Source: Misgurnus anguillicaudatus
Lineage: Eukaryota; Chordata; Actinopteri; Cypriniformes; Cobitidae
DNA: 64,000 bases
Direction: 5' to 3'
NCBI RefSeq assembly: GCF_027580225.2
Contig: NC_073352.2
Span: 32,034,501-32,098,500, forward strand
Shown: positions 35,901-46,979 of the stretch, piece by piece
Position numbering within the stretch: the stretch's first letter is position 1
Layout: each line of letters opens with the position of its first letter
Notes under the pieces: model-generated
The model's input: only the letters and a program-made list of their open reading frames with translations
Told to the model about the DNA's origin: nothing
The model's database searches: none
Program-made: the position numbers and the translations under genes

Positions 35901-38900
35901 TTATGATGAAATAGGACGGTTTTGACTGAAATTTAGACATATGCGGCTGCCCCGAGAATTTTTAGGTGTTTGTGTTTCACCTCCCACCTTTACAATGGTG
36001 TTAATGGTGCACTGGAACAATCCTTCCTAAAATGCATTAAACTTTCGTTTACAAAGACGTGAAACTCACCGAGTGGTCAGGGGTGTTCACTGGTATGCTC
36101 ACACAGAAATCGCTGCAAAATACGCATTCCAACAGGTTTTATCGTAGTTTTTGCCAACTCCATTGATGTGTATTAGATGTGCTGTGAGGTATTACTCCGC
36201 GCCGGGAACTTTGTTTCTATTCTTGCAATTGGCAAAGGTGGATTATCGCCACCACCTGGCCTGGAGTGTCTATTATTCAAGCTCTAAGCGGAAGAATGTA
36301 CGGGTGTGAGGCGTCTGGAAAAATAGGTCCACAAGTTTACAACGAAAGCTAAAACACCTGTTGGAAAATATCTTTTGCAGCGATTTTTGTGTGAGCATAT
36401 CAGTGAACACCCCTGACCACTCGGTGAGTTTCACGTCTTTGTAAACGAAAGTTTAATGCATTTTAGGAAGGATTGTAACTTCCAGTGCACCATTAAACCC
36501 ATTATAGAGGTGTGAGGCGATACACCCGAAAATACTCAGGGCAGCCGGATATGTCGAAATTTCTGTCAAAACCGTTCCATTTCACCATAAACAATCTGAA
36601 AACAGGGCTTTAAGTGTAAAATACCGAACTTGTTAAGCAAAAGTTTCCTTTCCAGTTTTTGTCATCGATGTCTAGGAGAAATAATTATAAACTATTAAAG
36701 AGATCTTAGATTTTTCTTAGTGATTTGTTTATTAATAATGCATGTTGAAAGCCCTCTTAATGTAAAAGTAATCATGATCTCATTATTGCCTCTCGGTTTC
36801 AGGATGATTTGAATGCACATAAAATGCAGAACAAGTTTCTAAACTCTGAGATCTACCAGCTGACGACGCTTTGGAGAAAAAGTTCAGAACAGGAGAAAAA
36901 TCTGATAGTAAAGGTGAAATGATTGTCTTACGTTATAAAACATAAAATGTCTCTAATAAAATTGAGTTAAAGGAATAGTCTACTCATTTTCATTGTTAGG
37001 GTATGTTGTTACCTTGACTGAGGGTTGTTGAGTCATCCCTCTATCGTCTGTGTGTGTGCACGTAAGCGCTGGAGCGCGCTGCGACGCTTCGATAGCATTT
37101 AGCTTAGCCCCATTCATTCAATGGTACCATTTAGAGATAAAGTTAGAAGTGACCAAACACATCAACGTTTTTCCTATTTAAGACGAGTAGTTATACGAGC
37201 AAGTTTGGTGGTACAAAATAAAACGTAGCGCTTTTCTAAGCGGATTCAAAAGAGGAACTACATTCTACGGCGCAATAGCACCCCTGGGAGCGTCTCGACT
37301 CGCCTGAAAAGTCCGCTCCCCTTCTCACTCTCATAATGGGAGAGGGAGGGTGTTACTGCGCCGAATCGAAGTACTCCCAAAAGTGCTATTACGCCATAAA
37401 ATATAGTTCATCTTTTAAATCCGCTTAGAAAAGCGCTAGGTTTTATTTTGTACCACCAAACTTGCTCGTATAACTACTCATCTTAAATAGGAAAAACGTT
37501 GATCCATGCTCCAGCGCTTACGTGCACGCACACAGATGATAGAGGGATGTATCAACAATTCTTAGTTAAGGTAATAACATATTTTAATATTGAAAATGAG
37601 TAGACTATTCCTTTAATAATCTTACCCTGTGTGTGTGTGTGTTTGTGTCAGTGTGCGGTCCTGGAAGCCAATAACTGTCAGATGGAGAGCAGGCATCTGG
37701 GCGTCCTTCAAAAGCTCCAGGAGAGAGAGGATCTGAGTCCAGAGCAGAGAGAAGCTATCAGAAATCTGATTAAAGATATGGTTCAGGCCAACAAACTAAA
37801 CCCCATCAGGTAAATCCAGTCATTTAAGTCCATCCACTGTACAATAGGAAAACTTGATTCCTCATGTCATGACCTATTTAACAATAAATAATATCAAACT
37901 CGCATTTTACAACCTTCCATCAGTGATTACGATGAATATGGCTTTCGGATCGCCATAGACTATAAAGTTGAAGACCAGAAGCTCCTTAGTAAGATCCAGG
38001 CCCTGGAAGTTCGATCCCATAACCTACTAAACCACGAGGAATGTGATGGGTCTCTGCTAGCCCGCTGCTCTCAGCTCTTTGGACGGACCGATGGGGAGCT
38101 TTCTTCATCACTGGAAGTGAAGAATCTCCTGCGAACAGGCCTACCGCGTGAGTACCGCGCACGGGTGTGGCGTTACCTGATCCAGACCAGAACCAGATCA
38201 GTCAGAAAGCGCTATCCTGACCGTTATCAAAAACTGTGTGAGAAGAGTAGAAGCTCACCTCACCTGGTGCCCAGACAGATTCAGCTGGACCTGGATCGAA
38301 CGCTGACCAACAATCAAAACTTTTCTGCCCCTTCGAGCCCTTTGATACCACAGCTGGAGAGAGTTCTGCAGGCGTTCTCGTGGCAGAACCCCACCATCGG
38401 CTACGTCCAGGGACTCAACAGGTGTTTACAATACCAATACTAAACACAAACATCTACCAAAACTTTACCACAAACTGTAAAGTCCGTATAATATTCTGAA
38501 AAAAAATATTAGTAGGAAATTATTAGAAAATATTCTGAGTTTGTCACACTACAGAAACATTTTTTATAAACCCCCACCCAACCAAATTTGAATGATAAAA
38601 AACTTTAGGTAAATAAAACAGGTTTTAAAATCTGGGACAAAATAAGCAGCATTATCTGCTTTTAAACGCCCCTCGCGATAAAGCTGCCGTCTCTCTAAAC
38701 TTTCTACGGAAGCTGAAGCGAAATTATGGATGAACAAATTCGATTTACAAAAAAATATTTGATTTTACTTAGAGCAGGTATTCGCTCAAACTAAAACAAA
38801 TTTGTCATTAATTGCCATTTGATAGTCATGAATTTAGGGACCATCTCTAAAATTTACGGAAGCCGAGAGAGGCCATGCACTATTATTATTTTTGTTTGCT

Positions 38901-41900
38901 TGTTTTCTCGTGATCTCGACAAAACAAAAGTTGCATTCTTGAGATGTGATTAAAGCTTACGTGTACTCGATAGAACGTGTTGTTTTGTTTGTAAACAGCA
39001 AAAGCATATTTTGCTAAATTAGCATGGATGAACGAATGAGATTTTACTTGGATAGGAGATTCGCTCAAGCTGAAATAGATTTGTCAATATTTAAAATTTT
39101 ACGGTGGCGAATTTAGGGCCCGTCTTTAAGTTACTCAATACACGTTTCTACTTTTAACAGCATTTAAATGGAATGACTGAAAGTCAACAAACAGTCACAA
39201 AACCAACGTGTTTATGTGGTTGTCAGCTATAATGCACACTTTTTAGATTGTTAATATTTATTTAAATAAACTGTTAAATACTATTGAAAATAGAAACGTG
39301 TACAGTATTACTTTAGAGATGGTCCCTGAATTCACAAACATGAACGTCCAACTTTATTTATAGACCGTTTCAGCAGTAACAACATAAACAAGCGGCTGTC
39401 GCGGTCCGCATGTAACTTCCGGTAAACTCCACTAAGATTAAATAACAACAAAGTTCTTTAAACGTAGTTTATTTATATAACAAGCAAAAAAACAACACAT
39501 AGATTACCTAGGACACCAAAATGTGTTATTTTCGACGAGGCATTTGTTCAAGAGATCAGTTTAGCAACTAGTCAGACCATTAAAAAAACGAAACCGGAAG
39601 TAAAGTTCGGATCCAGACGTGTATCACGTGCGTCCAATGAAACCGTCTATATATTAAGTCTATCTACACGTTAGTGTGGTAACGGCGAAGACCCCAACTC
39701 ATATACATTAGTCCACTTCAAAATAGACTAAATATTATGAACAGGAAATTACATTATGACATTTGGATTATCATGGCAGGATAACGAGATCGTTTTCTCG
39801 AGATCATGAGAAAATTAAGTTGTGATCACGAGAAAACAACTTTTGTTATCTCGAGATCACGAGAAATTAAGTCATGATCACGAGAAAACAAGCAAGCAAA
39901 AATAATAATAGTGCATGTCCTCTCTCGGCTTCCGTAAAAATTACACCTTAATATATACGTTAAACAGCATTTAAATGGAATGACGTACAGTCAACAAACA
40001 GTCACAAAACCAATTCTACAGTGTTCATGTGATTTTCAGATACAATGCACACTTTTTAGATTTCTGATATTAATTATTAAAATATTTAAAACTATTGAAG
40101 ATAGAAACGTGTACAATTTTAACTAGATGGTCCCTAAATCGACGTCCAACTTTACTTATTTATTTATTTAGTGACGGCAAAGACCCCAACTCGCATGCAT
40201 CAGCAGTCCACTTCAAAATACACAAAAGGGAGAGGAAATTACATCATGAGATTTGGATTATGTCAGGATAATGAGAAAAAACGTGTTATCTCCAGAAAAT
40301 TCCATCGTGATCATGAAAAACAAGCAGCAATATAATAATATCAGTGATCACATGTCCTTTCTCGGCTTCCGTAACTTTCAAACATCTCCAAAACTCTTAA
40401 ACGGACTTTAATATTGCATAAATTACATCTTTAAAAATTGTACTACATTAAAAGATTGTGAAACGTAGTACTAATATATTTACTACCATAAATTATGCTC
40501 CTCGTTTATTCAGTAATAAACATTTTGTAGTATATACTGACACCTAGTGGATATTTATTAAACATTCTCTTGTGTTGCAAATACCAGTCCTAATAATGTA
40601 TGCTTGTCATCCAAATAAATAACACAATCTGTGCCAATGTATACAGACTGGCAGCCATTGCTCTGCTGGTACTGCAGAATGAGGAAGATGCCTTCTGGTG
40701 CCTGGTTGTGATCGTGGAGCACTTCATGCCACAAGATTACTACACTAAAGGCCTGGTGGGCTGTCAGGTAGGTGATATATGTAATACCCTGCTACTCTCA
40801 ACAAAAGTATAAAATACACAAATACTGTAACACCATCACCACCAAAAATGCAAGATTCAGGCATTGAGAAAGTTCACGTGTTGTGACAAAAAAACATTTT
40901 TCAGTGAAGCAATGACTTGTATCCTGTCACTTGGCTCAATAGACACCCTCCACTTTACCTTCAATCTTACACACTTTTCTTGCCGTCCTTCAGGCTGACC
41001 AGCGTGTGTTAAAGGATCTCATGTGGGAGAAACTGCCTCGACTCATGGCTCATCTTGAATTACAGAAAGTAGATGTGTCGCTGATTACTGTTGAATGGTT
41101 CCTGGTGCTGTTTGTTGACAGTCTGCCCAGTCGAATACTGTTTAAAGTGTGGGACGCCTTCTTGTCTGAGGGCATCAAGGTAGTGTGCATCACACTATAG
41201 ATTTTTACTGGTGCCACAGATGTACATTAATGTGGTAAAGAAATTCAAAATATTGACATTTTGATAAAAACATTCTGATATTCCCTTATTCTAATCAATT
41301 GTTCAAAAACTTAAAATTTGATGTCATTCATCTCACAGGTGATATTTCGCTATGCACTGGCACTTTTTAAATATAGAGAAGAGGCCATCTTGAAGATTCA
41401 AGATGGTGCTGAGATGTACCAGTATCTCCGCATCTTCCCCAACACCATTACAGATGGAAGGTGAGATGAAGAATTGAGAATATTATTTTTAATACAATAT
41501 AAGAACAAACAGTAACAGTATATTATAACAATAACACTTTACAATTAGTTAATTCCCCATACTGCAAAAACATATATTTTCAAAAATATTTTAAATACAT
41601 TTCAAAATATACAAAAATTGTTACCAAATTTAATTTTTTACCAGTATATTTTGGCCATTTTTTTTCTATATTTTGAAATATATTTTAAAATAAATACATT
41701 TTAAAGTATTTTTATTCACGTTGCATTTCAATTTGTTAAAACTTTTATGTTTCAAACAATTATACATAAGTTTTAAAATGTTAAAATTAAGTTTATTTTC
41801 AACTCCAAAAATTTACTTTGTATGAAATCAAAAATTTTATATACTTCACAAACGTTTATATTTTAGCCAAGGGCTGTATGGTACCGAGCCCCTTAGTGAC

Positions 41901-42889
41901 AAAGAAGACAAAAAATCGAAAGTTAGTTAAATGTGCTCACGTGAAACTTAACGCGGTAGTTTCAATGTGCGTACGCGAAAGTTTCACGTGTGCACGCGAA
42001 AATAATTTATATAATTTTTTTTAGAATCCCCTTAGGGGCTCCGTAGTATGGGTTGTAAAATTAGGAATGTATTTGGTGCCCCTGAAATACATTTTGAAAT
42101 ATATATTAATATATAAAGGTTAAAAATTACCGAACTCCTAAGGTGACATTGGAGTAAAAAAATCTAAAGTTTAGTTTCATGTCCTCACGCGAAACCTTCA
42201 TGTGCAGAATTTTTTAAAAATTTAGTTTAGAAACTAAACGGGTTAGTTTCCTGTGCGCATGCGATAGTTTTCATGAGCACACGATTGTTCCACGTGCGCA
42301 CGTGAAACTAAACTATTTAATTTTTGCTCCATGTCTATGTACAAAATATATTTAGCACACAATTAAAACAACGTTTTGCCCAGATAAATATATTTTTGCC
42401 ATATGGGGCATTAGCATACATTAATGAACAATACTGCTACAGCATTTATTAATCTTCAGGTTAATTTCGGCCATTACTAATACATTTATAAAACCAAGCG
42501 TTGTAACTGTTAACATTAATTAATGCATGAACTAACATGAATAACTGTACTGACATTAACTAACATTAACAAATGTGCACAAAATGTTCTGGGTTGTGTC
42601 CATTTAAAGGACTAAAAAAACATTTACGCCTGAAATCCTAATATAGCTCACCACCTACTTACTGTTCCTCATGTCCTCTGTTCACAGGAAGCTCACAAAC
42701 ATCGCCTTCAGCGACATGAACCCGCTTCCCATGAAGATGATCCAGAACCGTCGCTCTGTTCATATGGAGCGACTCCACGCTGAGATTAAAGAACTGGAGA
42801 ACCTACAGAAAGCTTACAAAGCAGAGCGTGTACGGTGCAAAGACACAGAGCTGGACACTTTAAATAGTGAAGATGAAGAAGAAGTGTAA
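23525..42889 (+). CDS. tbc1d2: TBC1 domain family member 2 (Armus), Rab GTPase-activating protein, complete
   Basis: 13 coding exons splice to 937 codons plus a TAA stop, close to the ~920-930 residues of vertebrate TBC1D2. Order: Pro/Ser-rich N-terminus; PH domain about 68-160 (LCGYLSKQGG, WKSRWFTFEE, invariant Trp in IYWLQQLQ); low-complexity linker; coiled coil about 325-510; TBC domain about 632-845. Catalytic fingers are intact: IQLDLDR (Arg about 687) and YVQ (Gln about 724). In mammals TBC1D2A/Armus is an effector of activated Rac1 through its coiled-coil region and a GAP for Rab7, acting in E-cadherin turnover and late endosome/autophagosome traffic; that role is inferred here by orthology. 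Every intron is GT..AG and all phases match. TBC1D2B is the alternative paralogue; the overall length and divergent linker favour tbc1d2 but I could not align to decide formally. Confidence 0.93.
24349..25332 (-). pseudogene. Tc1/mariner transposase remnant, 5' truncated and frameshifted
   Basis: The left end TCACCTAAGGGATTATTAGG resembles a Tc1-like TIR; the right end dissolves into (TA)n at 25336 with no matching TIR. On the minus strand GFSCTTISRVYKEW, MGRLIQADRRATLTEIT, WSDESQFLLRHPDG, then in another frame FQQDNAPCHKARI and SPDLNPIEHLWDVVE give the DDE catalytic D, D and E in order. The N-terminal DNA-binding region is missing, and at least one frameshift lies near 24880-24905, where a (CAC)n run makes a WWWWW tract. 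It is an immobile fossil in tbc1d2 intron 1. Confidence 0.9.
25606..26884. repeat. TGGGTCAAAAA foldback element interrupted by 25663-26757
   Basis: GCTGAGTTAATTTT..TTGTTGGGTCAAAAAAG at the left pairs with TTTTTGACCCAACACTGAG..AACCCAGC at the right. A related fragment (AACCCAGCGTTGGGTCAAAA) lies at 30712-30780. Confidence 0.7.
25663..26757. mobile_element. GGGCTCGAAATT..ATTTTGAGCCC element, nested
   Basis: CAGGGCTCGAAATTG and TTAATTTTGAGCCCTG are inverted ends with TTTGG on both flanks. The sequence repeats GCGACC..GTGCGACT near the left and GGTGCTCC..GGGAGCACC near the right. A plus-strand frame at 26148-26339 has CKSCKTVLVAESKYF, a possible zinc-ribbon scrap; it is too short to name. Confidence 0.65.
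27075..33648 (+). CDS. tbc1d2: tbc1d2 coding exons 2-5 (PH end and linker)
   Basis: Exons: 27075-27222 (end of PH with IYWLQQLQLKR), 30834-30957, 33226-33344 and 33434-33648. Exons 3-5 encode a Ser/Pro/Lys-rich linker of low complexity that starts to become helical at its end (LEQEVKAQK). Phases run 0-1, 1-0, 0-1 and 1-0 in sequence without conflict. The linker is poorly conserved in the family, so these exons rest on splice sites, phase and continuity more than on homology. Confidence 0.85.
27345..27415. repeat. SINE-like tail fragment
   Basis: TTACATTTATGCATTTGG, then TTTTATCCAAAACAACTTA and AGTGCATTTAAG, are the 3' part of a repeat ubiquitous in fish; a better copy is at 31196. Confidence 0.5.
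27416..29450. other. tbc1d2 intron 2, no gene or repeat recognised
   Basis: AT-rich intronic DNA. The open frames are short, unspliced and without family features. Confidence 0.45.
29455..30610. repeat. probable degraded transposon sequence in tbc1d2 intron 2
   Basis: CpG-bearing stretches (TTCGCTTAACCAATCACAGC, GGGGGGTGCGCGATC, GACCCGCCCAACACAT, TCTGCTGATTGGCTAC) interrupt otherwise AT-rich intron. They resemble sequences found in fish mobile elements; ends could not be located. Confidence 0.35.
31196..31330. repeat. SINE-like repeat
   Basis: TTTACATTTATGCATTTAATC, CCAAAGCGACTTACAGTGCA, then GGGTTTGAACCTATGACC with a tRNA B-box-like GGTTTGAAC. This combination is typical of an abundant fish SINE-derived repeat. 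Confidence 0.6.
32391..32905. repeat. GGGTTCCCAC element, copy 3, inverted
   Basis: Starts CAGGGTTCCCACGGGTCC and carries CGTCTCGGGTTAGGTATG, then CCCTGAGAAGGGAACGAGAC: the internal block of copies 1 and 2 in reverse orientation. The far terminus is not clear. Confidence 0.7.
32944..33175. repeat. AAAGGGATAGTT-type miniature element, copy 4
   Basis: AAAGAGTTCATCCACAAATA at the left and TTTTGGGTTAACTATCCCTTT at the right. It is a shorter relative lying just upstream of tbc1d2 coding exon 4. Confidence 0.7.
33735..36913 (+). CDS. tbc1d2: tbc1d2 coding exons 6-7 (coiled coil)
   Basis: Exons 33735-34118 (128 codons) and 36803-36913 (37 codons) encode long heptad-patterned helix, for example RERLDSLQVENETLRRDL and ISELQENIQLLMQKNQAK. 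In mammalian TBC1D2 this region binds GTP-Rac1. Splice sites are canonical. Confidence 0.9.
34500..35772. repeat. ~1.27-kb foldback element rich in GTACTTAC
   Basis: TGTACTTACCTTGTACATAT at the left pairs with ATATGTACAAGGTAAGTACA at the right, and pairing continues (GTACTTACTTTTGAGTATCT with AGATACTCAAAAGTAAGTAC). Many GTACTTACA/TGTAAGTAC half-repeats fill the interior. It lies in tbc1d2 intron 6. Confidence 0.8.
35853..36637. repeat. ~785-bp foldback element
   Basis: GGACAAGTTCGGTGTTTT pairs with ATACCGAACTTGTT, and TCACCGAGTGGTCAGGGGTG pairs with CACCCCTGACCACTCGGTGA. The pairing covers most of the length. Confidence 0.85.
36968..37617. repeat. ~650-bp foldback element
   Basis: AAAGGAATAGTCTACTCATT pairs with AATGAGTAGACTATTCCTTT, and AGCGCTTTTCTAAGCGGAT pairs with ATCCGCTTAGAAAAGCGCT. 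It ends only about 34 bp before the next tbc1d2 exon. Confidence 0.85.
37652..42889 (+). CDS. tbc1d2: tbc1d2 coding exons 8-13 (TBC Rab-GAP domain and C-terminus)
   Basis: Exons: 37652-37809, 37924-38421, 40647-40767, 40994-41179, 41339-41460 and 42688-42889. The large second exon carries GLPREYRARVWRYL, the Arg finger motif and YVQGLNR; the next ones carry EEDAFWCLVVIVEHFMP, WFLVLFVDSLPSRILFKVWD and EAILKIQDG. The last exon ends in an acidic tail (NSEDEEEV) and TAA at 42887-42889. Confidence 0.94.
38640..40400. repeat. compound inverted/direct repeat in tbc1d2 intron 9
   Basis: GGAAGCCGAGAGAGG..TGTTTGCTTGTTTTCTCGTG at 38860 pairs with CACGAGAAAACAAGCAAGCA..CCTCTCTCGGCTTCC at 39870. The block AACAGCATTTAAATGGAATG with ACAAACAGTCACAAAACCAA occurs twice in direct order (39157 and 39963), and a third GAGAAAA..CTTTCTCGGCTTCC arm lies at 40290-40375. 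This looks like two overlapping element copies. Confidence 0.65.
41870..42310. repeat. cluster of CACGTG/GTGCGCACGTGAAAC-type short repeats
   Basis: The motif GTTTC(A/C)(C/T)G(C/T)G with reverse complements recurs (TCACGTGAAACTTA, GCGAAAGTTTCACGTG, CCTCACGCGAAACC, CGTGCGCACGTGAAAC), each beside AAACTAA..GGTTAGTTTC. Flanks TAGTGACAAAGAAGAC and CTAAGGTGACATTG suggest an inverted arrangement. No coding sequence. Confidence 0.5.
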
Positions 42890-43053
42890 AACAAGCACAT
42901 AAGCTTTGAATGCTAAAAGAGAAACACTAAAATGAGGTTAATTCACCTGAAAAATTAAATTCTGTTGTCATTTACTTTTACCTCATCTCCATCAATCAGT
43001 CTGACTTTCTTTTAACATGACAGAAGACGTTAGGCAGAATGATGAAGTGATGC

Positions 43054-43059
43054 AATAAA
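43054..43059 (+). terminator. tbc1d2: candidate poly(A) signal of tbc1d2
   Basis: AATAAA lies 165 bp after the stop codon, the first canonical hexamer on the plus strand downstream of the gene. The true cleavage site cannot be seen; longer 3' UTRs are possible. Confidence 0.5.
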
Positions 43060-43119
43060 AAAGTTAAAAAGCATTTTAAATGTAGTACATAATAGCCTAC
43101 AGGTGCACATAAGGGGTGG

Positions 43120-43312
43120 TTTCCTGGACCAGACTTAATGCATGTTTGAGCTGCCTTTATTTAAAAACGTCTTACACTGTTGTATCTTAATATATCAAGT
43201 GCCATTGTTTTGTCTTAAGATGCACACCTGCATTATAAGGTATGTTTGTAAAAACTACTTAAATTTCCTGAATTAATCTAAAACCTGTCCAGGAAACTGT
43301 CCTTATATGGGG
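43120..43312. repeat. GGTTTCCTGGACCAG foldback repeat
   Basis: GGGTGGTTTCCTGGACCAGA at the left pairs loosely with ACCTGTCCAGGAAACTGTCC at the right; the same family as 11617-12108. It lies downstream of the tbc1d2 poly(A) signal. Confidence 0.6.
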
Positions 43313-44053
43313 CAATGACGTGATATGCATATTTTTGTGTTATTTACTTTAAAATTACTTGATACAATTATTAAATGTGTCACTTTATTCTAGGAAACCT
43401 ATTTAGTTTTAATACAATACAGTATTTTTAATAATTAATATTTATTCATGTTTTGGTAAACCTGTAAAATGACAGGCGATGCAACTATGTAGCAAATAGA
43501 TAATATAGGCTTCTTCTGCACTTTAGGTATTGACAGGCGGATGACATCAAAGCACCACAAGAACAATTCGAGAAATGATATGGAGATGTCAAATTTCGTT
43601 TCGCTCTCGCTGTACTTTGACGTCATCTGTCTGACGGTTCTTGCGCCGCTGCATGAAGTCGAACACAGCAATCAAAAACACTGTAAATACTTTTATAAAT
43701 ATTGAAATGTTGTTAAATTAATAAAACTTTTCAAAACACAATGGATCTCATTCACTAAGCATGCATATGCACAAATTTGTTTGTAAAATGTGTGTACAGA
43801 AGTTTTAACTAACAAATCATGGATGAACAAAAACTTTTTATGCTAAAATTTATTTTAATGTATGTAAAAACGTTACAACAACATAGACCACATGTATGCA
43901 ATAATCATGAACAAGAAAAATATAAAATAACACACACACACACATATATATTCATGATTTGTAAGTTAAAACGTCTGAACGCATATTTCACTATGAATGA
44001 GACCTCACTGTGAGACCCATTATTCCTGACTCAAAAATATGCATTTTGCAAAG

Positions 44054-44183
<130 letters not shown>

Positions 44184-44439
44184 AAGCTTGTTTTGTCACT
44201 GACATATATTTTAAAAGATATATTTGTAATTTCCACATAAATAAACATTTCAGCCTTTTTGTCAAAAAAGCTTAAGTGTGGTCTCAGAAAACATGTGGAC
44301 TATAATTTATAGGCTTTTATTGCAACAAAACAAAGGTCAATAAATGATAACAGAATTTTTTTTTCAGGATGAAAACCTGAAAATGCACAAGTGACTTTGT
44401 AGGAAGAATGCACTATAAAAATTGCACTATAAAAATTGT

Positions 44440-44700
44440 TGCATTTAAATGTAAGGCAACTTGAATTAATTTGAAAAAATAATTTTAACTTTTTTTGACT
44501 ATTTAAAAGATGTTATAAGTACAAAAATAAAGTTGAGCCCATATAAAAATAACTTAAGCCATTTCAACTTACTTTTTGTCATTTACACCAACTACTTACT
44601 AGTCAAGAAAGTTGAAATGACTTGTTTAAGTTGTTAACTTAAGTTGTTTAAACTTAATTTAAGTGCAAGGAATTATTTACAGTGTAGATTTAAAAGCATT
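44440..44700. repeat. AT-rich miniature element fragment
   Basis: CAACTTGAATTAATTTG at the left, and AAGTTGAAATGACTTG with AACTTAAGTTGTTTAAACTT at the right, form loose inverted arms ending in ACAGTGTAG. Confidence 0.45.
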
Positions 44701-45685
44701 ATCAGTAGAGGGCAGTAGAAAGCTGGATTGTTCTCAGTATTGTACATGTTGAGGCTGGATTATTTACTTCCCTCAGTTTGTAATTGTATTAGGGATGCAC
44801 CAAAAGGAAAATTCTTGAGCGATAACCAAACAATTTTTTTTTCATTTTCCTATATATTTTGCAAATTTTCTCATCATTGCATTTTGTCAGAATGTCATTT
44901 TTACTATATTTATTTCACATTTAACAATGAAATTTTCCATTCAACCATTTCTTGTTTCATTTACACAGCAAAATCACTGGTGTTAAAATAACACCCACGG
45001 TGTCAAATTTAACACCGGCAAAGTGTGTATATGTGTCCACACTACACTGTGTTAATTTAGTCAAAAGTGTAGTGTTAATTTAACAACACCCATTATTTGT
45101 TAATTTAACACTCAATATTGTTAAATTTTACACTTTGTTCAACACTATTCATTGTTGTTTACACACTACACTGGTGTTGGCACAGAAATACAGTGTTAAA
45201 AATTAACACTCCTAATTTAAGGTCAACACCAGTGTAATGTGAATTCAACAATGTTAAGTGTTAAAATACTGATTAATAGCCACTTTTGTTGCTAATGGGT
45301 TGTTTCTATAAAAGACAAATGACAAGAAATATTGCAAAACCTCTTTTTATTAAAGTACATCACATTTAATATTTACATTGATACACACAACACTTAGCAT
45401 TTAACACTGCTTATTTAAATACCTCAGCTACAATTAGAAACAGAATACAGTATGGAATAATGAAAGTTATCTTATACCACAGCGCAGTGACATGAAAACT
45501 ACATAATATAAGGTCTTTAATATATCAAATGAGAGTTTAAAAAAAATTAGCCACCCTACTCAAAACTTGAACATTACAATACACTGCAATTACCTTACTG
45601 GCAAGCAGAAATGTTATCCTTCACAATACTAAAGATTTTTCCATAACAAAACAGACATTTCAATTCAAAAGACGTTTCATTTTTC

Positions 45686-46326
45686 TTAAATACGTTCCAA
45701 CCTGGTATTTAGTTCTGTAGTTGTTTTATTCATGATGTAGTGGAAGGCTGCATCAGTGGTCTTCATCATGCAGGGAATGGCTTTTTGGTCCAGAATGATG
45801 CAAAAATTCTGGATGCAACTTTTGTTCCCAACGCAGAGCTGTGCTGATCCATCCACCTCAAAGCATGGATTGATGCTCATCACCTAAGTGTTTTAAAAGA
45901 GTGTATTTGATGTGTATTTATGAACTTGTATGCATTTACGTGGGGTGAACAATGCAAGCAAACTAACTGCTGAATAAATAACTAGAACAAAATACCAAAA
46001 AACGTACACAGCACAATCAGTAGCTTCAGTTGCACATTGACCCTCTCCAGTCTTTCTTCCTTTCACAAATGAAGGCAAGAGGTGAATGAGCCAGGGAAGA
46101 GCTGCCACATAACTGTCCCGTCCTAGCAAAACAGAATTTAAACACAAACAACCCATGAGTATACAGTTAAACTTTAAAACCATAAAAGCAGCAAACCCAT
46201 GTACACTTACCTAAACTCCTGTTGACCAGACAGAGGGTCATCCATATCTTCATCAGGATGTAGTCTGCAATTATCCTTTAATTGTTGTATGTTGGCTATT
46301 TTGCAATACATCACCTCAGCATATTT
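45686..46326 (-). pseudogene. SAMD3-like multicopy fish gene remnant, C-terminal exons
   Basis: Three minus-strand exons with good splice sites: 46211-46326 (YAEVMYCKIANIQQLKDNC), 46008-46122 (GRDSYVAALPWLIHLLPSF then KGRKTGEGQCATEATDC) and 45686-45883 (CIQNFCIILDQKAIPCMM then a stop). The LLPxxxKGRK and FxIxLDxxAIPC pattern is what I recall from the many SAMD3-like/uncharacterised proteins of fish genomes. Upstream, 46480-46565 reads FEYDIPVNSGTVIP followed by an in-frame TAA, so the copy is broken. Another likely exon lies at 60540-60680. The name is from memory of the pattern, not from a search. Confidence 0.5.
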
Positions 46327-46913
46327 CTGCAGATTTTCAAAGACAAAAAGAGTCAAGAAAACACCAAAAAGGGTGCAGTTTTAACCGTTATTTGAATCAA
46401 AATCATCTCAGTATAATAAATCATGTTAGAGACAGTGTACAGTACTAATGTACTATGTATACTCACATAACTAGTTGGTAAGCTCTTATCCTCCAAACTG
46501 GGTTAAGGAATAACAGTTCCAGAATTCACGGGTATGTCGTATTCAAATGTAGTCTGGTAGGGTCCTATCACAAAAAATGACAATAAAGACTCTGAAAACT
46601 CAACATTCTTTTTATATTAAAAACAGCACTCAAGACAATATGAATCTTCATTTATACATTTTCAAAATAGTTATCAATTTGATTGCTATTTAATATGACA
46701 TCAATAGCAAAACGATATTAAAACTGCAAGCAGTGATGGAAGGGCCCTCGCACACCTGACACCGCCACGCCGTGGCATAAGAATTAAAGGGAACAGTAGT
46801 AAATAGGCATTTAAGCATGTAAACATAGGTGAACCATTTAAAAGTGTAGTATAATGTGCCACATTTCCTGTTGCTAATTACAAATGACAGCGAGGTAGCA
46901 TCGTGTAAGATAG

Positions 46914-46914
46914 C

Positions 46915-46956
<42 letters not shown>
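46914..46956. repeat. (GA)n microsatellite
   Basis: About 20 uninterrupted GA units followed by short GTGT. It lies in the first array unit. Confidence 0.95.
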
Positions 46957-46958
<2 letters not shown>

Positions 46959-46979
46959 GTGTGTGTGAGTATGAGTGAC

